DNA of 64,000 nt, from positions 60,876,801 to 60,940,800 of the forward strand of contig CM067109.1 of the NCBI GenBank assembly GCA_034008185.1. Reading direction: 5' to 3'. Positions 35,036-47,833 of the stretch are shown here, one piece after another. Within the stretch, counting starts at the first letter, position 1, and every line of letters begins with the position of its first letter. Source of the DNA: Gorsachius magnificus (lineage: Eukaryota; Chordata; Aves; Pelecaniformes; Ardeidae). The notes beneath the pieces were generated by a model, which worked only from the letters and a program-made list of their open reading frames with translations, was not told the origin of the DNA and made no database searches. The position numbers and the translations under genes are program-made.

Positions 35036-36585
35036 GGGAACATTTTTCAAAATGAAAATTCACTCTTTCTTGCTGAGAGAACAGTGATACTTATGAACAT
35101 TAGCTTTGCTGGTACCTAAAGCATTTTCTCATTGGTTATTCAGTAAACAGCATAATCTTCCCAAAGAGCAAAAGAAATGGTGCATAAAAAGCATAATTGC
35201 TTTTAGCCATGCTGCCATGTGATGCCCATCACAGCATATTGCTCCATATAAAACAAAAGCTAGGCTCGGCTCCATCCACAGCCTGGATGGTGTTGTTTTC
35301 CTACTGCTGCACAACTACTATCCAAGCTTTCATCTTTACCTCTTTTTCCTTCCTTTGTAATGTTAAGGGAGAAAACCTTGGGGGAAAATGAACAGCTGAA
35401 ATTCAAACACATGCACTGAAAATGACAAAAATATTCTCTGGGAGTAATCAGTCAAGATTATGTATTTCCCTGGTTTGCCAAGGGAGGTTGACTTGAAGCC
35501 AAACTGGCTCCTGTTGGGCTACAAGTTACAATTAATGCTCACTTCATTTATCACTGCCCAGGCAGGGATCTAGGAAAAAGAAATATCATTTCAAGTAATG
35601 TAATTGGGGGCAGGGGAGAGAACAAATTAAGGATAGTGAGAGAAGAATTGTTCTTAAATCTAACAAAATAACTTAGAGAAAGGGAATTGAAGTGGAATAA
35701 GACTCCAAAAGATGCATTCATGACGGATATTAAGCTGAACCTAAGCCCTCTAAAGCAATTTGTAGTTCTAACCTGTTGTTTGCTCAGCATGCCAAATTGG
35801 AAGACTTTGTTTGAGAAACTTCAAACTACAGCTTGGTTCTATATAATCTAATTTGAATATTATTCCTGTTTCTGTGCTTATTTCTGTCTTATACCACTTA
35901 CAATTTATTCCACGATTAAAGTAAACAGTCTTGCTTGTCCGCTTTTCTGCTTTCTTCATCAACAGCAAGGTCGCTTTATGATAAGGGGTAAACAAGCAGG
36001 ACGTTATTCGTGGAGATTACTTACTTTTTGATAAAACAAATTTATAGTTCCAGCATCAGATTAACCCTTCTGGGGGCAATATGAACTATTGGAAACAATG
36101 AAGGTTAATAACTACCGAAATTCAAAGTATAATGTTAATGTATTCACTTCTCTGGCTTAATGTTTGGCTTCATCTTCCTGTAGCTAATAGTTCTTTAGAT
36201 CATATCACATTTCTTCATGACTTCTTCACCAAGACTTTTTTGATCACCTGTCCCCTGCAATTCCTTGAAGGCTTAATTTTCTGCTTCTTTGCTACATTTG
36301 GATTTGATTTCCTGAAATACTGCCTTAAAGAAGTCTTAACCCAACAGTACTTTGTAGCATCTCAGTTATTATCCATTCAGATTGCTCGACAGCTAAACTC
36401 TGAGGTCATCACTGATTAATGAAGATGAGAATTCCTTTCGTAATACTATTTCCTCAGTTGTTACTTTTTATAACAGAACTAGCGTCATATTTGTATGCTA
36501 AAGGTTTTTTGTTCCTTTATTCTTTTTTTCTACTTCCTAATGAACTCCAGAACAATAAAAATGTCATTCACTTTTTAATTTCTAG

Positions 36586-36637
36586 GACATGACAGTTGTC
36601 TTCCTCCATGTTGATGAACCAACTCAAAGGCTCCACA
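36586..36637 (+). other. Very weak candidate exon
   Basis: 52 bases between TTTTTAATTTCTAG and ACA/GTAAGTGC, open in one phase (DMTVVFLHVDEPTQRLH). It is too short to weigh. Its phase does not join to the 33,848-34,013 candidate. Confidence 0.1.
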
Positions 36638-38710
36638 GTAAGTGCAACTTCCTGCATATGTTACACACAACAAGTTTTGTCAAGGCTTTTTTTTTTCCTT
36701 AAAGATCATGCTCAACTTGGCTTTTATTTCACTCCTACCCTCTTGTTTGAAAAACCATGAAAATTAAGAATAAGTGTATTTTTTAAAAATATCAGATTCT
36801 CTTTCATATTTCTAGGTGGTTTTCTTCAACTCTTTGGCACAGTGAGACATTTGATGATAGAAGCAATCCAGTAACATATTTCAAACCAATCAGAATTGGA
36901 TATAAAGTAGCAAAACAGTTTAAAAGATTTTTACTATGACCATGTCCTACATGACCATCCAAAGATACTTGAACACAGGTATTAGTGAAATAAATATTCA
37001 TGTCATTAAAGTCAATAAAGCAATTATGTATGAAACTGAATGAGTGTATAACAATTTTTATAATGTACAGTGAAAATTTTATCTCAATAGTAAAAAAGCA
37101 AACTCAATTTACACTGCTAGATTCAGATAAAAATGTGCATTCATAAATCACTCATACATTTACTCATTGGTAGCAGGAATTTTCTTTGCACACTTCCCGT
37201 AAACATGGTTCTAAGCTCTGTATATGAAACTAATTAAAATTGCTGGTGTGTAACAAGGGCAATCAGAAGAGAGGACAGGGAATATCCTGCACCATTTGAT
37301 ATGAAAGGAAAGCAAAACTCAGATTTACATTCTGCAAGTGACTGAACTGCCTCTGCACAGGCTTGCCCATGGAACAGTGAACAAAGGACAGTTTCTACAG
37401 TCTAATTGCTTACCCCTATCAAATAACAATTGACCCTGTCATTCAGTGCAGTAGTATATATTTCCTTATGTGCTAAGAGCCATAAACTCATCGACAGGAT
37501 GTGAATGTAGGTAAGAAAAAGATGCACTTGAAGTAAGGCATGTGTGGAAATTGTTAGCTCAATCCTGATTCAAGATAAGAGCTACATAACATTTAAACAA
37601 TCATCCCAATTGGTTTGAGCCACGGTGCATGAAATCGTAAAGCTGTGCTATAAGATGCTTAACTTGAAGAAACTACAGAACAGTAAAATGGATATTCATA
37701 TACAACTAGCCAAGTTAAACATATAGAAAGCTTTGGTACTTTCCTATAAAACATGCTTAACCGCCTACAAATCTTGGATAAAAGGGAAATAACACCCAAA
37801 TTTTTGTTCAAAGATTAAGCCAAAGAAATTTCTTCAAAAATCCTAAGCCCGTTGTTCATGTTTCATTACTTAGGCATGCTTCTGCAGTTCCTAGCTTTGG
37901 TTGGGGTGAGAGGCAAAAAAATTCAATATTACAGAACAGCTTCAGAATAAGAAGCATCCTGCTGCCATAGCAAAATATGCTGACATACGCATGAGACAGA
38001 ACTTGGAATATTGCTGTGCAGACGGCCCACCGACAGATACTAGAAATGTGTCTATGTGTCATGCCAGGTAAGTGTCTAAGGTGAAAAACATAGTTGCCAC
38101 TCCATAGTTGTTTAATAAAAAATCTGTGACTGTTTGGAGACATGCATCCAAGAATTTTGTTGCTTAAGCAAGCTAAATGCAATGGCAAAACATTCATAGT
38201 TTGTTCACAACACGACAATGTCAGTGAGTGCAAGCAAGTTTACAAGCACTCTGGTTTGGTAAATGAAATCAACATTCAGCTGTCCAACACTATGTACATA
38301 CGCAGATTCTTAAAATCATTTTAAAAACAGGAGTGCTGTTAGACCTACAGTTACGAGATTTTTTGAAGTAGTTATACCAGTCAATCCCTACTATGGCCAC
38401 AGTTCTGAGAGTTTGCATATGTCTTATGCCATGTGGCCTACATGAGAATATGGCACATGAATACAGGCACACTTTCATTCATATCAAGATAATGAGCTAG
38501 GTTACACTTCTGACTGAATCTGAATATTCAGCAGAACAAGCTGCATCAAGAAAAATTTAATAGATAGCCTAAATGTGAGAAATGCTCAAAATCATAACTT
38601 TCATTAAACTTTCTTATGTTACGTAGATGAAGATTTAGTGCATAGCTTGAGTCACTAATTTGCAAATGTGTTGTAATAATGATTTAGTCAGTACGATTAG
38701 CATGGGGAGA

Positions 38711-39145
38711 TCACAGAATCATAGAATGGTTGAGTTTGGAAGGGACGTCCTGAGATCAGCCTTGCAGCCTCTGCCGTAAACAGGGTAAGCTGGAGCAGAT
38801 TGATGAGGATTTCATCCATTTGGGTTTGAGAATCTCTGTGAGTGGAGACTCAACAGCCTCTCTGGGTAGCCTGTGCCAGTGTTCAATCACCTTCACAGAA
38901 AAAAAATGTTTGCCTGTGTTCAGATGGAATTTCATGTGTTTTGATTTGCGCCTGTGTGCTACCATCTTGCCCTTTGCTGGACTTTCTGCAGTATATCCAT
39001 GTCTCTCCTGCACTGAGGAGCCCAGAAACAGATCCAGCACACTGATGGGTCTCACCAGGACTGAGTACAGGGGAAGGATCATCTCCATTGCTCTGTTGGA
39101 AACACTCTGCTAATGATGCCCGGGAGGCTGTTCACCTTTCTTGCC
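38711..39145 (-). mobile_element. Old CR1 LINE fragment, 3' part, split by an LTR
   Basis: Reversed CR1 beginning TCACAGAATCATAGAATGG at the 3' end and running through the C-terminal domain. The minus-strand frame 38,756-39,088 keeps MEMILPLYSVLVRP and KVIEHWHRLPREAVESP, with frame damage between. It stops exactly where a solo LTR starts. CR1-like sequence resumes after the LTR at 39,691. Confidence 0.88.
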
Positions 39146-39690
39146 TGTCCTGGTTTTGGCCACGATAGTGTTAATTTTCTTCCTAGTAGCTGGCATAGTG
39201 CTTCTGGTTTGGATTTAGGATGAGAAGACCATTGATGACAAACATGTTTTAGTTGTTGCTAAGCAGCGCTTACACTAAGTCAAGGACTTTTCAGCTTCCC
39301 CTGCTCTGCCAGGGGCACAAGAAGCTGGGAGGGGGCACAGCCAGGACAGCTGACCCCAGCTGGCCAAAGGGGTATTGCAGACCATACAACATCATGCTCA
39401 GTATAAAAACTGGGGGTGAGTTGGCCGGGGGGGAAGCGATCATGGCTCACAGACAGGCTGGGCATCAGTCATCTGGTGGTGAGCAACTGCATTGTGCATC
39501 ACTTGTTTTGTATATGCTTTCTTTTTTTTTTTTTACTTTATTTTATTTATATTTTTAAACTGTTCTTTTCTCAACCATCGAGTTTTATCACTTTTACTCT
39601 TCTGATTTTCTCCTCCATCCCACTCGGTGGAGGGGGAGTGAGTGAGCAGCTGTGTGGTGCTTAGTTGCTGGCTAGAGTTAAACCACGACA
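39146..39690 (+). mobile_element. Solo LTR (ERV-related), nested in CR1
   Basis: 545 bases from TGTCCTGGTTTTGGCCACGA to TTAAACCACGACA, with no internal region beside it. It is a solo LTR left by LTR-LTR recombination. It carries a TATA box (39,402-39,409) and a T-rich stretch in its 3' half. The flanks TTGCC (39,141-39,145) and TTGTT (39,691-39,695) fit a diverged 5-base target duplication. It sits inside the CR1 at 38,711, so it is younger than that CR1. Confidence 0.93.
39402..39409 (+). promoter_or_regulatory. TATA box in solo LTR
   Basis: TATAAAAA in the LTR, about 256 bases from its start. The homologous site has lost the motif in the other LTR copies of this window. Possible residual promoter; activity unknown. 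Confidence 0.5.
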
Positions 39691-39712
39691 TTGTTGCAAG
39701 AGTGCATTGCTT
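39691..39712 (-). mobile_element. CR1 continuation after the LTR
   Basis: Plus-strand TTGTTGCAAGAGTGCATTGC resembles the CR1 stretch that follows the TTGGCC block in other copies (ACAAGGGCACACTGCTGGCT). It is short, so the call depends on its position directly after the LTR. Confidence 0.55.
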
Positions 39713-42700
39713 GATTAAAAATCTAGAAAAAAGCACAACCTTTTTACACGTAGCATTAACTGACTCCTTAAAATAGAAGTTAAGTCTTTAAATGTGTTTC
39801 TTGGGCTTCCTGCTAAAACCAAAATACCACTTAAAATATTTTTTTCCCTGATGTTTTGAAATCAGTCAAAACAGAAGAGGCTAAAATTACTAAGTTTTGT
39901 GATGTGTTTAGCTGCCAGATTGGATCCTGTGGAGATATTTTATTCAAATAGCTAAGTTTCTGGATGCTTTTCAGAAACAAAATCTTCACGAAGTTTAAAA
40001 TACCACCATATTTTGAAAAATCAAACTTTGGTTCCAATCAATCCCATAATGCAACGAAAATCAACAAACCCGTTGACTAATTCAGAACCATATAACCTTC
40101 CTTTTAGCAACAAATTTAGATTTCTAATTTACTGTCACTGTTATTACAGAATGATCAACATAATTAATAAGAGGCTTTTCAATCTCAGACTGAATTTTTA
40201 GGGTTGGCAGACCTTTTCAATACTGGGCATTAAAATCTTCCACACAGTTGAAAGTAGCATACAGTGAACAACCCATGCCATGGCAACAGTGACAACTTCT
40301 CTACACTTCTGTATTTGCCAACTTTGTTAACCCAGAGCAAGTTTCTTTGAGGGTAAAACTGTTGTGATATATTCTGCAGATCTAAGCAGGAGGCTCATCA
40401 CCCCAGAGCAACGCTTGGGTCACTTTATTATGGCCTCCATGTATATTAAAATATTTTCACCTTTGACTGTACCACCATATGAAGGTAGTCAACTAAATCA
40501 GGAACTGCACTGGGACTGTATTAAATTGCAGGTGCAAATCGCTGAATTAGATGCTAAAAGCAATATCCACAATACCACTAAACCTTCTGACTTAAACAGA
40601 TTCTGATAAAAAGTTAGTGACTCAACTGTATTATCTCAAATAGTACTACTATTTTTAAAAAAACCCCAATTATCCAACCAATCTATTAATAATATCTAGC
40701 TAATACAATAAAATATATTTAAATTTGAATTTTCCATAAAATTCTGAAGATCAATCAATGATTTGCAGAATGAATAATCTAACGCATGGCTTGCATCTTA
40801 TCTGAACTACATGGCATAAAAAGTGGATAGCATAATCAAGAACACAGTGCAAAACTCTTCCCACAGTCTCTTCGATAGAGCATAATCTTTTCAATTTCAG
40901 GAACAACCCTTTATAGAGGCAGGTAAAACTTCAAGCAAATATATCAAGTGTATAAAATAAAACACAGATGGACCACCTCTTGGAAAAAAAAAAAACCACC
41001 ACCACTCCCTTTTTTGTTTTCTGCCTCATTCTCTCTTTTGTTTAAATCTCACCTTTTCCCACTGATCTCCAACTAACTTCTGTATGTCAGAGGCTCTGGT
41101 CCTATAAAACACTCTTTTAGACTTCAGTCATTTGTAGTCAGTTTGTTGAAGAGTCCACACAGTTTTTACGATAACCATTTTGGGACCAACTGTGGCAGAT
41201 GGAGCTAAACAGGAAACCCAGTTTTGTACAAAAGAAAAAACTTAAGCAAACAAGAAAAAGAATATACTACTGATAATTCAGGCAAGCAGGACAGGGACAT
41301 ACGGTAAGATCTACGCTTTCAGAGTCCACATTTAAGTGGTGATATAATGGAGACAGTATATAGATTGCTTTCTGTTAACATAAATTCATCAGTGTGACAA
41401 TGCAATTCATTTAACTTTATTTTTTTATTTTTACAAGCCTAATATAATCAGCTATTATCATAAAAATGAAAGTACTGCCTTTCTACACTGAAATTATCGA
41501 TCAACATATTTTTTATCCAGAACACCAGGCAATGAAATGCGTATCTTTAAGAATTCATTATGCAGATACTGCAATTCTTGCTAGTAATTCACAGCACATT
41601 ATAAGACTTTGCCTAACGTACAAACATCAGTCATTGCCACCCAGATCAGTCATAGTGTTTCCAGTGTAAATGAAGTCCAGAAAATATGGAGGGGAAAAAA
41701 AGAAAAAAAGCACAGCAAAGAGACGAATCTGTTTGGTTTTTTTCTGCAAAGATTTCTATGGTTTAGTGATGTTTCACTTATTGTAAGTATACAATCCCAC
41801 TAAGCAGGTCATGATTAAACCTTAGTAGTTTACTTTCTTTATTATTATAATTGAAATTTTAATGGATGCTTCTGCAGAAATCAGAGTTTTAGTGCAAACC
41901 TTATCTACATAAATAAACCCTGATAAACCCTTCAAGTAACAGATGATTTTTCTGCACACTAGACCCAAAACCTTTTTGAGTAAATCAAGTTCTTAGCAGC
42001 TAGCACTAGGCAAGTTTCTAGACAGGTAAATGCCTATCCAGGTAGCATCACAAAACAAGGCTTTTTAGGTGACGGAGGCATACATGATAGTTGGTATCTT
42101 GTTGGTGCCTGGATGAAAATCTCATGTCCCTTTATAGAAAAGCAATGTTCCTGCTTTCCATATGGAAGTGATTGCTAACCTCTTACTCCGAGCATAGATA
42201 GGATTACCATGTGTTGCCCCACCTCAAATCTCCCTTTGCACTAGAAAAAGCTATAGGGCAGTTCTGCTGAAATTCATTCAAGTCTACTAAATTGTCTAGT
42301 ATGTTATGTAGATTATGGTAATGCCATTAGACTGTACAGAAGCTACCTGCTGCAGGCAGTATGGACTGGATTTAGTGGAATCAGGTGACTTTTTTAATTT
42401 TGGGGAAGTCTGTTCAAGTACTGATGGATGACTGAAATTCTTCTACATGCCATCTTTTATTTAGGGTCCTTTAAAATAAATGCAGTGTTCAATGCTCTTG
42501 CAACTTGTGTTTTATGGAGTGGCTCTTGCAGACAACATGCTATATACTTCTGAAGGCTAAGCACTGCCTCCAGCAAGTGAGGATACATGCTTTGCAACTT
42601 CAGAACTTGTACATTTTGAGAACTCTTTGCTTCAGAAGTCATGCTTCCACATGACAACAAAACAGTTGAGATCAGATGAACCACGTCACCTCACTGTCCC

Positions 42701-43710
42701 TTTTGCTGGCAAGGATGCTGTTGGCAGAGTACTGCAGAGATGCACCCCATGCTTTTGTAAGGTATGTATTCCAGTGATTTGCTAGAGACCGAAGGTGTTA
42801 GTGACTACAACATACAGTAAATCTCTCCGTGCTCATGCGCTTCTTTAGGAGAAGTAGTGAATAATTGGATTTAACAGAATAATTTTGTTTCTTAATGGAT
42901 GATTTTGTTTTGGGCTATTAAATGTCACCATTTCAAATTCTCATTAAAAATTAACAGAAGAAAGGCGAATTTTATCGACTCAGGGTAGCAAAATGAAATG
43001 AATGTGTGTCTGAATCAGTGAGGAAAATATACTGGCCATACATGCATGCATATGCAGAAGATAGCACAGTTTGCAAAGCCATATACTATATTAACTTCAG
43101 GTTTGCTCTAAAGGAGTTGTTCCTTGCCCCCAGCTTCTGAATTTACAACAGCTGCCAAACACTTTCAAACCTCCCATCTCAGTTCCAACACAGAAGAAAT
43201 TCCACAGTGTTGGCAGATCAGATTTCACATCAATATTTTGTTGGGCTGCTTGCCAATGTCTTATAAAAAATATAATTACAGGCGAGACTATTGCAAGTTG
43301 ATGCTACTATATACTCCCATTTTGTCTAGGCAACTAATATAATAAAAGTGTTACGAGATATGAAGTCTTTAATCTTATTTTCATTTCAGTTCAACTGGTG
43401 AATCACTAAAGGCTCCAGGTGACGCTAGGGCTACTGACACTCAACTCCTTGAGCACAAAGCCATCTGATTTAGTACTGTTTAGTGGCATATTTATACAGC
43501 TAATGAACTAAAATGTCCTGTAAAGGAAGCCGATTTTCTCACAAACCTGTTACGTATGACAGCTACAGAGGCTCTGTACTTATTTTGCTTTTGCATTTCC
43601 TTCTTCCTCCACCTATTTGTGTTGCAAGGCCATGTAGTGATCAATTCAAAATGTGTCTATAAAATGCTTTTAATTCTATTTCCCATGAAATCTGTAACTG
43701 ATCATAAACA
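39713..43710. other. AT-rich DNA, no supported gene
   Basis: No recognised element. A-runs occur near 40,985 and 41,690. Open frames are all 80 codons or less and unrecognised. Confidence 0.6.
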
Positions 43711-44085
43711 GTTTCACAGTATGATTGATGTTGCAAGGGACCTCTGGAGGTCATCTTGTCCAAGTCCCCTATTCAAGCATGGTCACCTAGAGCTGGTTGC
43801 TCCAAGGATGGAGACTCCACAACATCACTGGGCAACCTGTGCCAGTGCTCAGTCACCCCCACAGTGAAAAAGTGTTTCACGCTGTTCTGATGGAGCCTCC
43901 TGTATTTCAGTTTGTGCCCATTGCCTCTTGTACTGGCACTGGGCACCACTGAAAAGAGCCTGTCTCCATCTTCTTTGCACCCTTCGTTCAGATATGTATA
44001 TACATTGATAAGATCCCCCTGAGCCTGCTTTTCTCCAGGCTGAACAGTCTCAGCTCTCTCAGACTTTCCTCACAGGAGACATACA
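43711..44085 (-). mobile_element. Old CR1 LINE 3' fragment
   Basis: Reversed and diverged CR1 3' part. Plus-strand landmarks are GACCTCTGGAGGTCATC, GGAGACTCCACAAC, TGGGCAACCTGTGCCAGTG, TTTGTGCCCATTGCC and TCTCCAGGCTGAACAG. No frame remains open. Older than the 29.7-kb copy by eye. Confidence 0.88.
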
Positions 44086-44281
44086 TTGTGCTCCTCATGC
44101 TTTATATTATATATTATCTGAATTATTCACATAGAAAGGGGCATTAGCACTTGACATGGTAGCTGGAGTCTATTGTCTTTTACTACAAGACACATAGATA
44201 CAGCCCAATACTCTTATTAAATACCCCTATTTATAGCTGTAATGTAAGAAAACACCCAGCAGCTACTGCAACTTAATTATG

Positions 44282-44819
44282 TGTCATGGTTTAACCTGGC
44301 AGGCAGCTGCACACCACACTGCCACTCGCTCATTCCCCCCACCCAGTGGGATGGGGGAGAGAATTGGAAGAGAAAACCCACGGGTTAAGATAAGAACGGT
44401 TTAATTATGGAAATAAAATGAAGTAAAATAGTAGTAGTAATAATACTATTAGTAATAATAATAATATACAAAGCAAGTGATGCACAATGCAATTGCTCAC
44501 CACTCGCCATCCAATGCCCAGCCCGTCTCTGAGCCATGATTGCTCTCCCCCTGGCCAGCTCCCACTGAGCATGATATCATACGGTATGCAATACCCCATT
44601 GGCCAGCTGGGGTCAGCTGTCCTGGCTGTGCCCCTCCCAGCTTCTTGTGCACCTGGCAGAGCAGGGGAAGCTGTAAAGTCCTTGACTGGTGTCAGCACTG
44701 CTCAGCAACAACTAAAACATCACGGAGTTATCAACATTCTTCTCATCCTAAATCCAAAACACAGCACTGTGCCAGCTACTATGAAGAAAATTAACTCTAT
44801 CCCAGCTAAAACCAGGACA
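44282..44819 (-). mobile_element. Solo LTR (ERV-related), reversed
   Basis: 538 bases from TGTCATGGTTTAACCTGGCA to GCTAAAACCAGGACA on the plus strand. It is the reverse complement of the same LTR type as at 39,146 and 53,010. The flanks TTATG (44,277-44,281) and CTATG (44,820-44,824) agree at four of five bases, consistent with a target duplication. A TAG/TAA trinucleotide tract lies at about 44,430-44,466. ATTAAA on the minus strand near 44,400 could be a polyadenylation signal. Confidence 0.93.
44430..44466. repeat. TAG/TAA trinucleotide tract within the LTR
   Basis: Imperfect trinucleotide array inside the reversed solo LTR, at the place where the 53,010 LTR carries an (ATT)n array. Confidence 0.75.
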
Positions 44820-44857
44820 CTATGGTTTTTGTCCTGTTATAGGTAAAATTATTTCAG

Positions 44858-45008
44858 GTGCAACCATGTGTGAAGGTCCAATTCTACCAGCTGAAAGTGT
44901 ATGGGACGTGAACTGCAAACTACAGTGGAGAGAAGTACAACTGAAAGCAGGTCCCATGGCTACTTCGAGGCTAGTTGAAAGACAGTTTTATACTGATCTT
45001 GTTCTAAG
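44858..45008 (+). other. Weak candidate exon (unrecognised)
   Basis: 151 bases between AAAATTATTTCAG and CTAAG/GTAAAA, open in one phase for 49 codons (contains CEGPILPAESVWDVN and LVERQFYTDLVLR). No family is recognised. The solo LTR ends only 38 bases upstream, where a branch point would be expected. Chance is a serious alternative. Confidence 0.15.
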
Positions 45009-46282
45009 GTAAAATAAAAAATAACTTTCTTCTAGCTGTAAGGTACTATCAAGAATTATAATTAAAATAGTCAAAAAAGTCTACAGTATTTTTTACAGTC
45101 TTTCTTTGTGTGTATGAAGGAGATGGTCAAGACAATTGCATTATTGCTAGTTTTGAAACACTGTGTAGAGCAAGAATATTTCCCTATTTCCACCCCTGTT
45201 TTCACTGTTCAACTTTGCAGATATGCACGTCTCTGTTCCTTAAAACTTTAATCAGTGATTCTGGATGTGAAGTGCTCACTCAGAGATATGTGATTGCTAC
45301 AAAGGGGACAAGTGGGCACATGTCTTGTAAATAATGGCAGAATTGAATGTGTCTCGCTGTGCGTACTTATAGCTTGTTAAGTTGGCATTGTCATTTACCA
45401 AGAGCTTTCCAAGGAGTGTAGGAATATTACAGCCCTTTGATACCACAGCTCCTGCCTTCCATCCCAGTATTTCTAAAGGCAAGGAGCGGCCCTTGTCCTT
45501 TCATATTGAAAAATGAAAAGGAAATATTTCATCTCTATTAAAAAATACACAGTTTTGCCATGAAAACTTATGTGTATTCCCAAGATCTATAAGAAAACAT
45601 GTGAAGGAAACATTTGCTAAGATTTCTGGGGAACTTGCAGAAATAGATGCTCTGCTATGGGTAAATGAGATAAATTTGGGTAAAGCCCAAACGCTTCTCA
45701 AGTATTTTATTTCCAGCAACATATGTGTGCAAATTTTGATTGGTGAAAAGGATACTTTTTCAGTTTCACAATTATGAAGCTCTCCTGAGTTCCAGAAGCC
45801 AAAGTATTTAACTGTGTAATAAACTTGGCAGCAGGGAGTAAAGCGTGGTTTATAGTGTGAGCATGACCAGAAATTGCATTTATTCAGCTAGTTTTATACC
45901 TAACATTGTCACTATTCTGAAGCCCTGTGTTGTTGTTGTTGTCAGCTGAGAATGAACACTCCATTCTGAATTTCTCTGTTGGAGCCATACTCAAGCCAGG
46001 GGCAAAAGTGCTAAGAAGGACCAAACTGGAGGCTTACCAAGACCATTCTTTAAACCAAGCCTGATGGACAATGCCATTCTCTTCTATTCTCTCATCCTTA
46101 ATCTATTTTTGTGCTCTTTGTGATAATTCAAGCCCACACTATTCAGATTCAAAATCTTAACAGATCTCTGCATGATATATGTGTGATCTGGTTTTTTACC
46201 TGTCTTTCCTGTATGGTAACAGAAGCTGCAGCAAGGAGGAAGCATATGAAGAAGTAAATTTTCTTCCACCTATCCTTTTGTA
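45009..46282. other. AT-rich DNA, nothing identified
   Basis: No supported gene or repeat apart from a short (GTT)5 near 45,930. Confidence 0.6.
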
Positions 46283-47833
46283 TAGAATCATAGAATCATT
46301 TAGGTTGGAAAAGACCTTTAAGACCATCAAGTCCAACCATTAACCTAACCCTGCCATCCCACCACTAAACCATGCCCCTAAGCACCTCATCTGCCCGTCT
46401 TTTAAATACCTCCAGGGATGGGGACTCCACCATTTCCCTGGGCAGGCCATCCCAATCCTTGACAACCCTTTTGGTGAAGAAATATTTCCTAATATCCAAT
46501 CTAAACCTCCCCTGGCACAACTTAAGGCCATTCCCCCTCGTCCTATCACCTGTTACATAGGAGAAGAGACCAACACCCACCTCTCTATAACCTCCTTTCA
46601 GGTGGTTGTAGAGGGCGATAAGGTCTCCCAAGAGCCTCCTTTTCTCCAGACTAAACAACCCCAGTTCCCTCAGTCGCGCCTCATAGGACTTGTGCTCCAG
46701 ACCCCTCACCAGCTTCATTGCCCTTCTCTGGACATGCTCCAGTGCCTCAATGTCCTTCTTGTAGTGAGGGGCCAAAAACTGAACACAGTATTTGAGGGGC
46801 GGCCTCACCAGCACCGAGTACATGGGCATGATCACTTCCCTACTCCTGCTGGCCACACTATTTCTGGTACAAGCCAGGGTGCCATTGGCTTTCTTGGCCA
46901 CCTGGGCACACTGCTGGTTCATATTCAGCTCGCTATCAACCAACATGCCCAGGTCTTTTTCCGCCATGCAGCTTTCCAGCCACTCTTCCCCAAGCCGGTA
47001 CTGTTGCATGGGCTTGTTGTGATCCAAGTGCAGGACCTGGCACTTGGCCTTGTTGAACCTCATACAGTTGACCTCGGCCCATCGATCCAGCCTGTCCAGG
47101 TCCCTCTGCAGAGCCCTCCTCCTCTTGAGCAGATTGACACTCCCACCCAGTTCGGTGTCATCTGCAAACTTACTGAGGGCACACTCAATCCCCGCATCCA
47201 GGTCATTGATAAAGATGTTAAACAAGACTGGCTCCAGGACTGAGCCCTGGAGAACACCACTCATGACCGGCCGCCAACTGGATTTAATTCTGTTGACCAC
47301 AACTCTCTGGGCTCGGTCATCCAGCCAGTTTTTTACCTGGTACACTTGTCTAAGCCATGAACCGCCAGCTTCTCTAGGAGAATGCTGTGAGAGACTGGGT
47401 TGAAAGCTTTGCTGAAGTCCAGGTAGACAACATCCACAGCCTTTCCCTCATCTACCAGGCAGGTCACATGGTCATAGAAGGAAATCAGGTTGGTCAGGCA
47501 GGACCTGGCTTTCATGAACCCATGCTGGCTGGGCCTGACCCCCTGATTATCCTCCATATGCCTGGTGAGCACACTCAAGACGAACCTCTCCATAACTCCA
47601 AGAACCTCTCCTTCCCTGGTACTGAGGTCAGGCTGACAGGTCTGTAGTTCCCTGGATCCTCCTTCCGGCCCTTTTTGTAGATGGGCGTCATATTTGCCAA
47701 TCTCCAGTCATCTGGGACCTCCCCTGTTAATCAGGACTGCTGATAAATGATGGAGAGTGGCTTAGCAAGCTCCTCTGCCAGCTCCTTCAGCACTCTTGGG
47801 TGGATCCCATCTGGCCCCATAGGCTTGTGGATT
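46283..47833 (-). mobile_element. CR1 LINE, 5'-truncated within RT
   Basis: 1.55 kb of reversed CR1. The 3' end (TAGAATCATAGAATCATTTAGG) is at 46,283. The minus-strand frame 46,365-47,345 (326 codons) runs from RT palm to C-terminus: [29 protein letters not shown] (FADD at plus 47,157-47,168), [18 protein letters not shown] text and [18 protein letters not shown]. Frame 47,333-47,593 holds [13 protein letters not shown], so a frameshift lies near 47,340. The palm motif has GVLQG where GVPQG is usual. Similarity ends near 47,833. It belongs to the subfamily of the 9,932-10,107 fragment, inverted. Confidence 0.94.
46365..47345 (-). pseudogene. CR1 RT palm to C-terminus fragment
   Basis: 326 open codons of a CR1 ORF2 with FADD catalytic pair intact and the full C-terminal domain ([75 protein letters not shown]). 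The N-terminal half of RT is in another frame (47,333-47,593). The long frame of 213 codons on the opposite strand here is only its shadow. Confidence 0.9.

Larger units (their letters stand above)
32386..38710. other. AT-rich DNA, no recognised gene
   Basis: Over 6 kb without an identified element. An AT-only tract lies at about 34,860-35,035 (TATTA-type repeats, then GTGTT). Two splice-bounded open segments (33,848-34,013 and 36,586-36,637) are listed separately as weak candidates. Confidence 0.55.

Noticed and set aside
36132..36419. 95-codon hydrophobic frame
   Set aside because: Phe/Leu-rich because the DNA is T-rich. No splice or family support.
46602..47243. 213-codon open frame on the plus strand
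   Set aside because: It is the antisense shadow of the CR1 reverse transcriptase at 46,365-47,345 and has no recognised motif.
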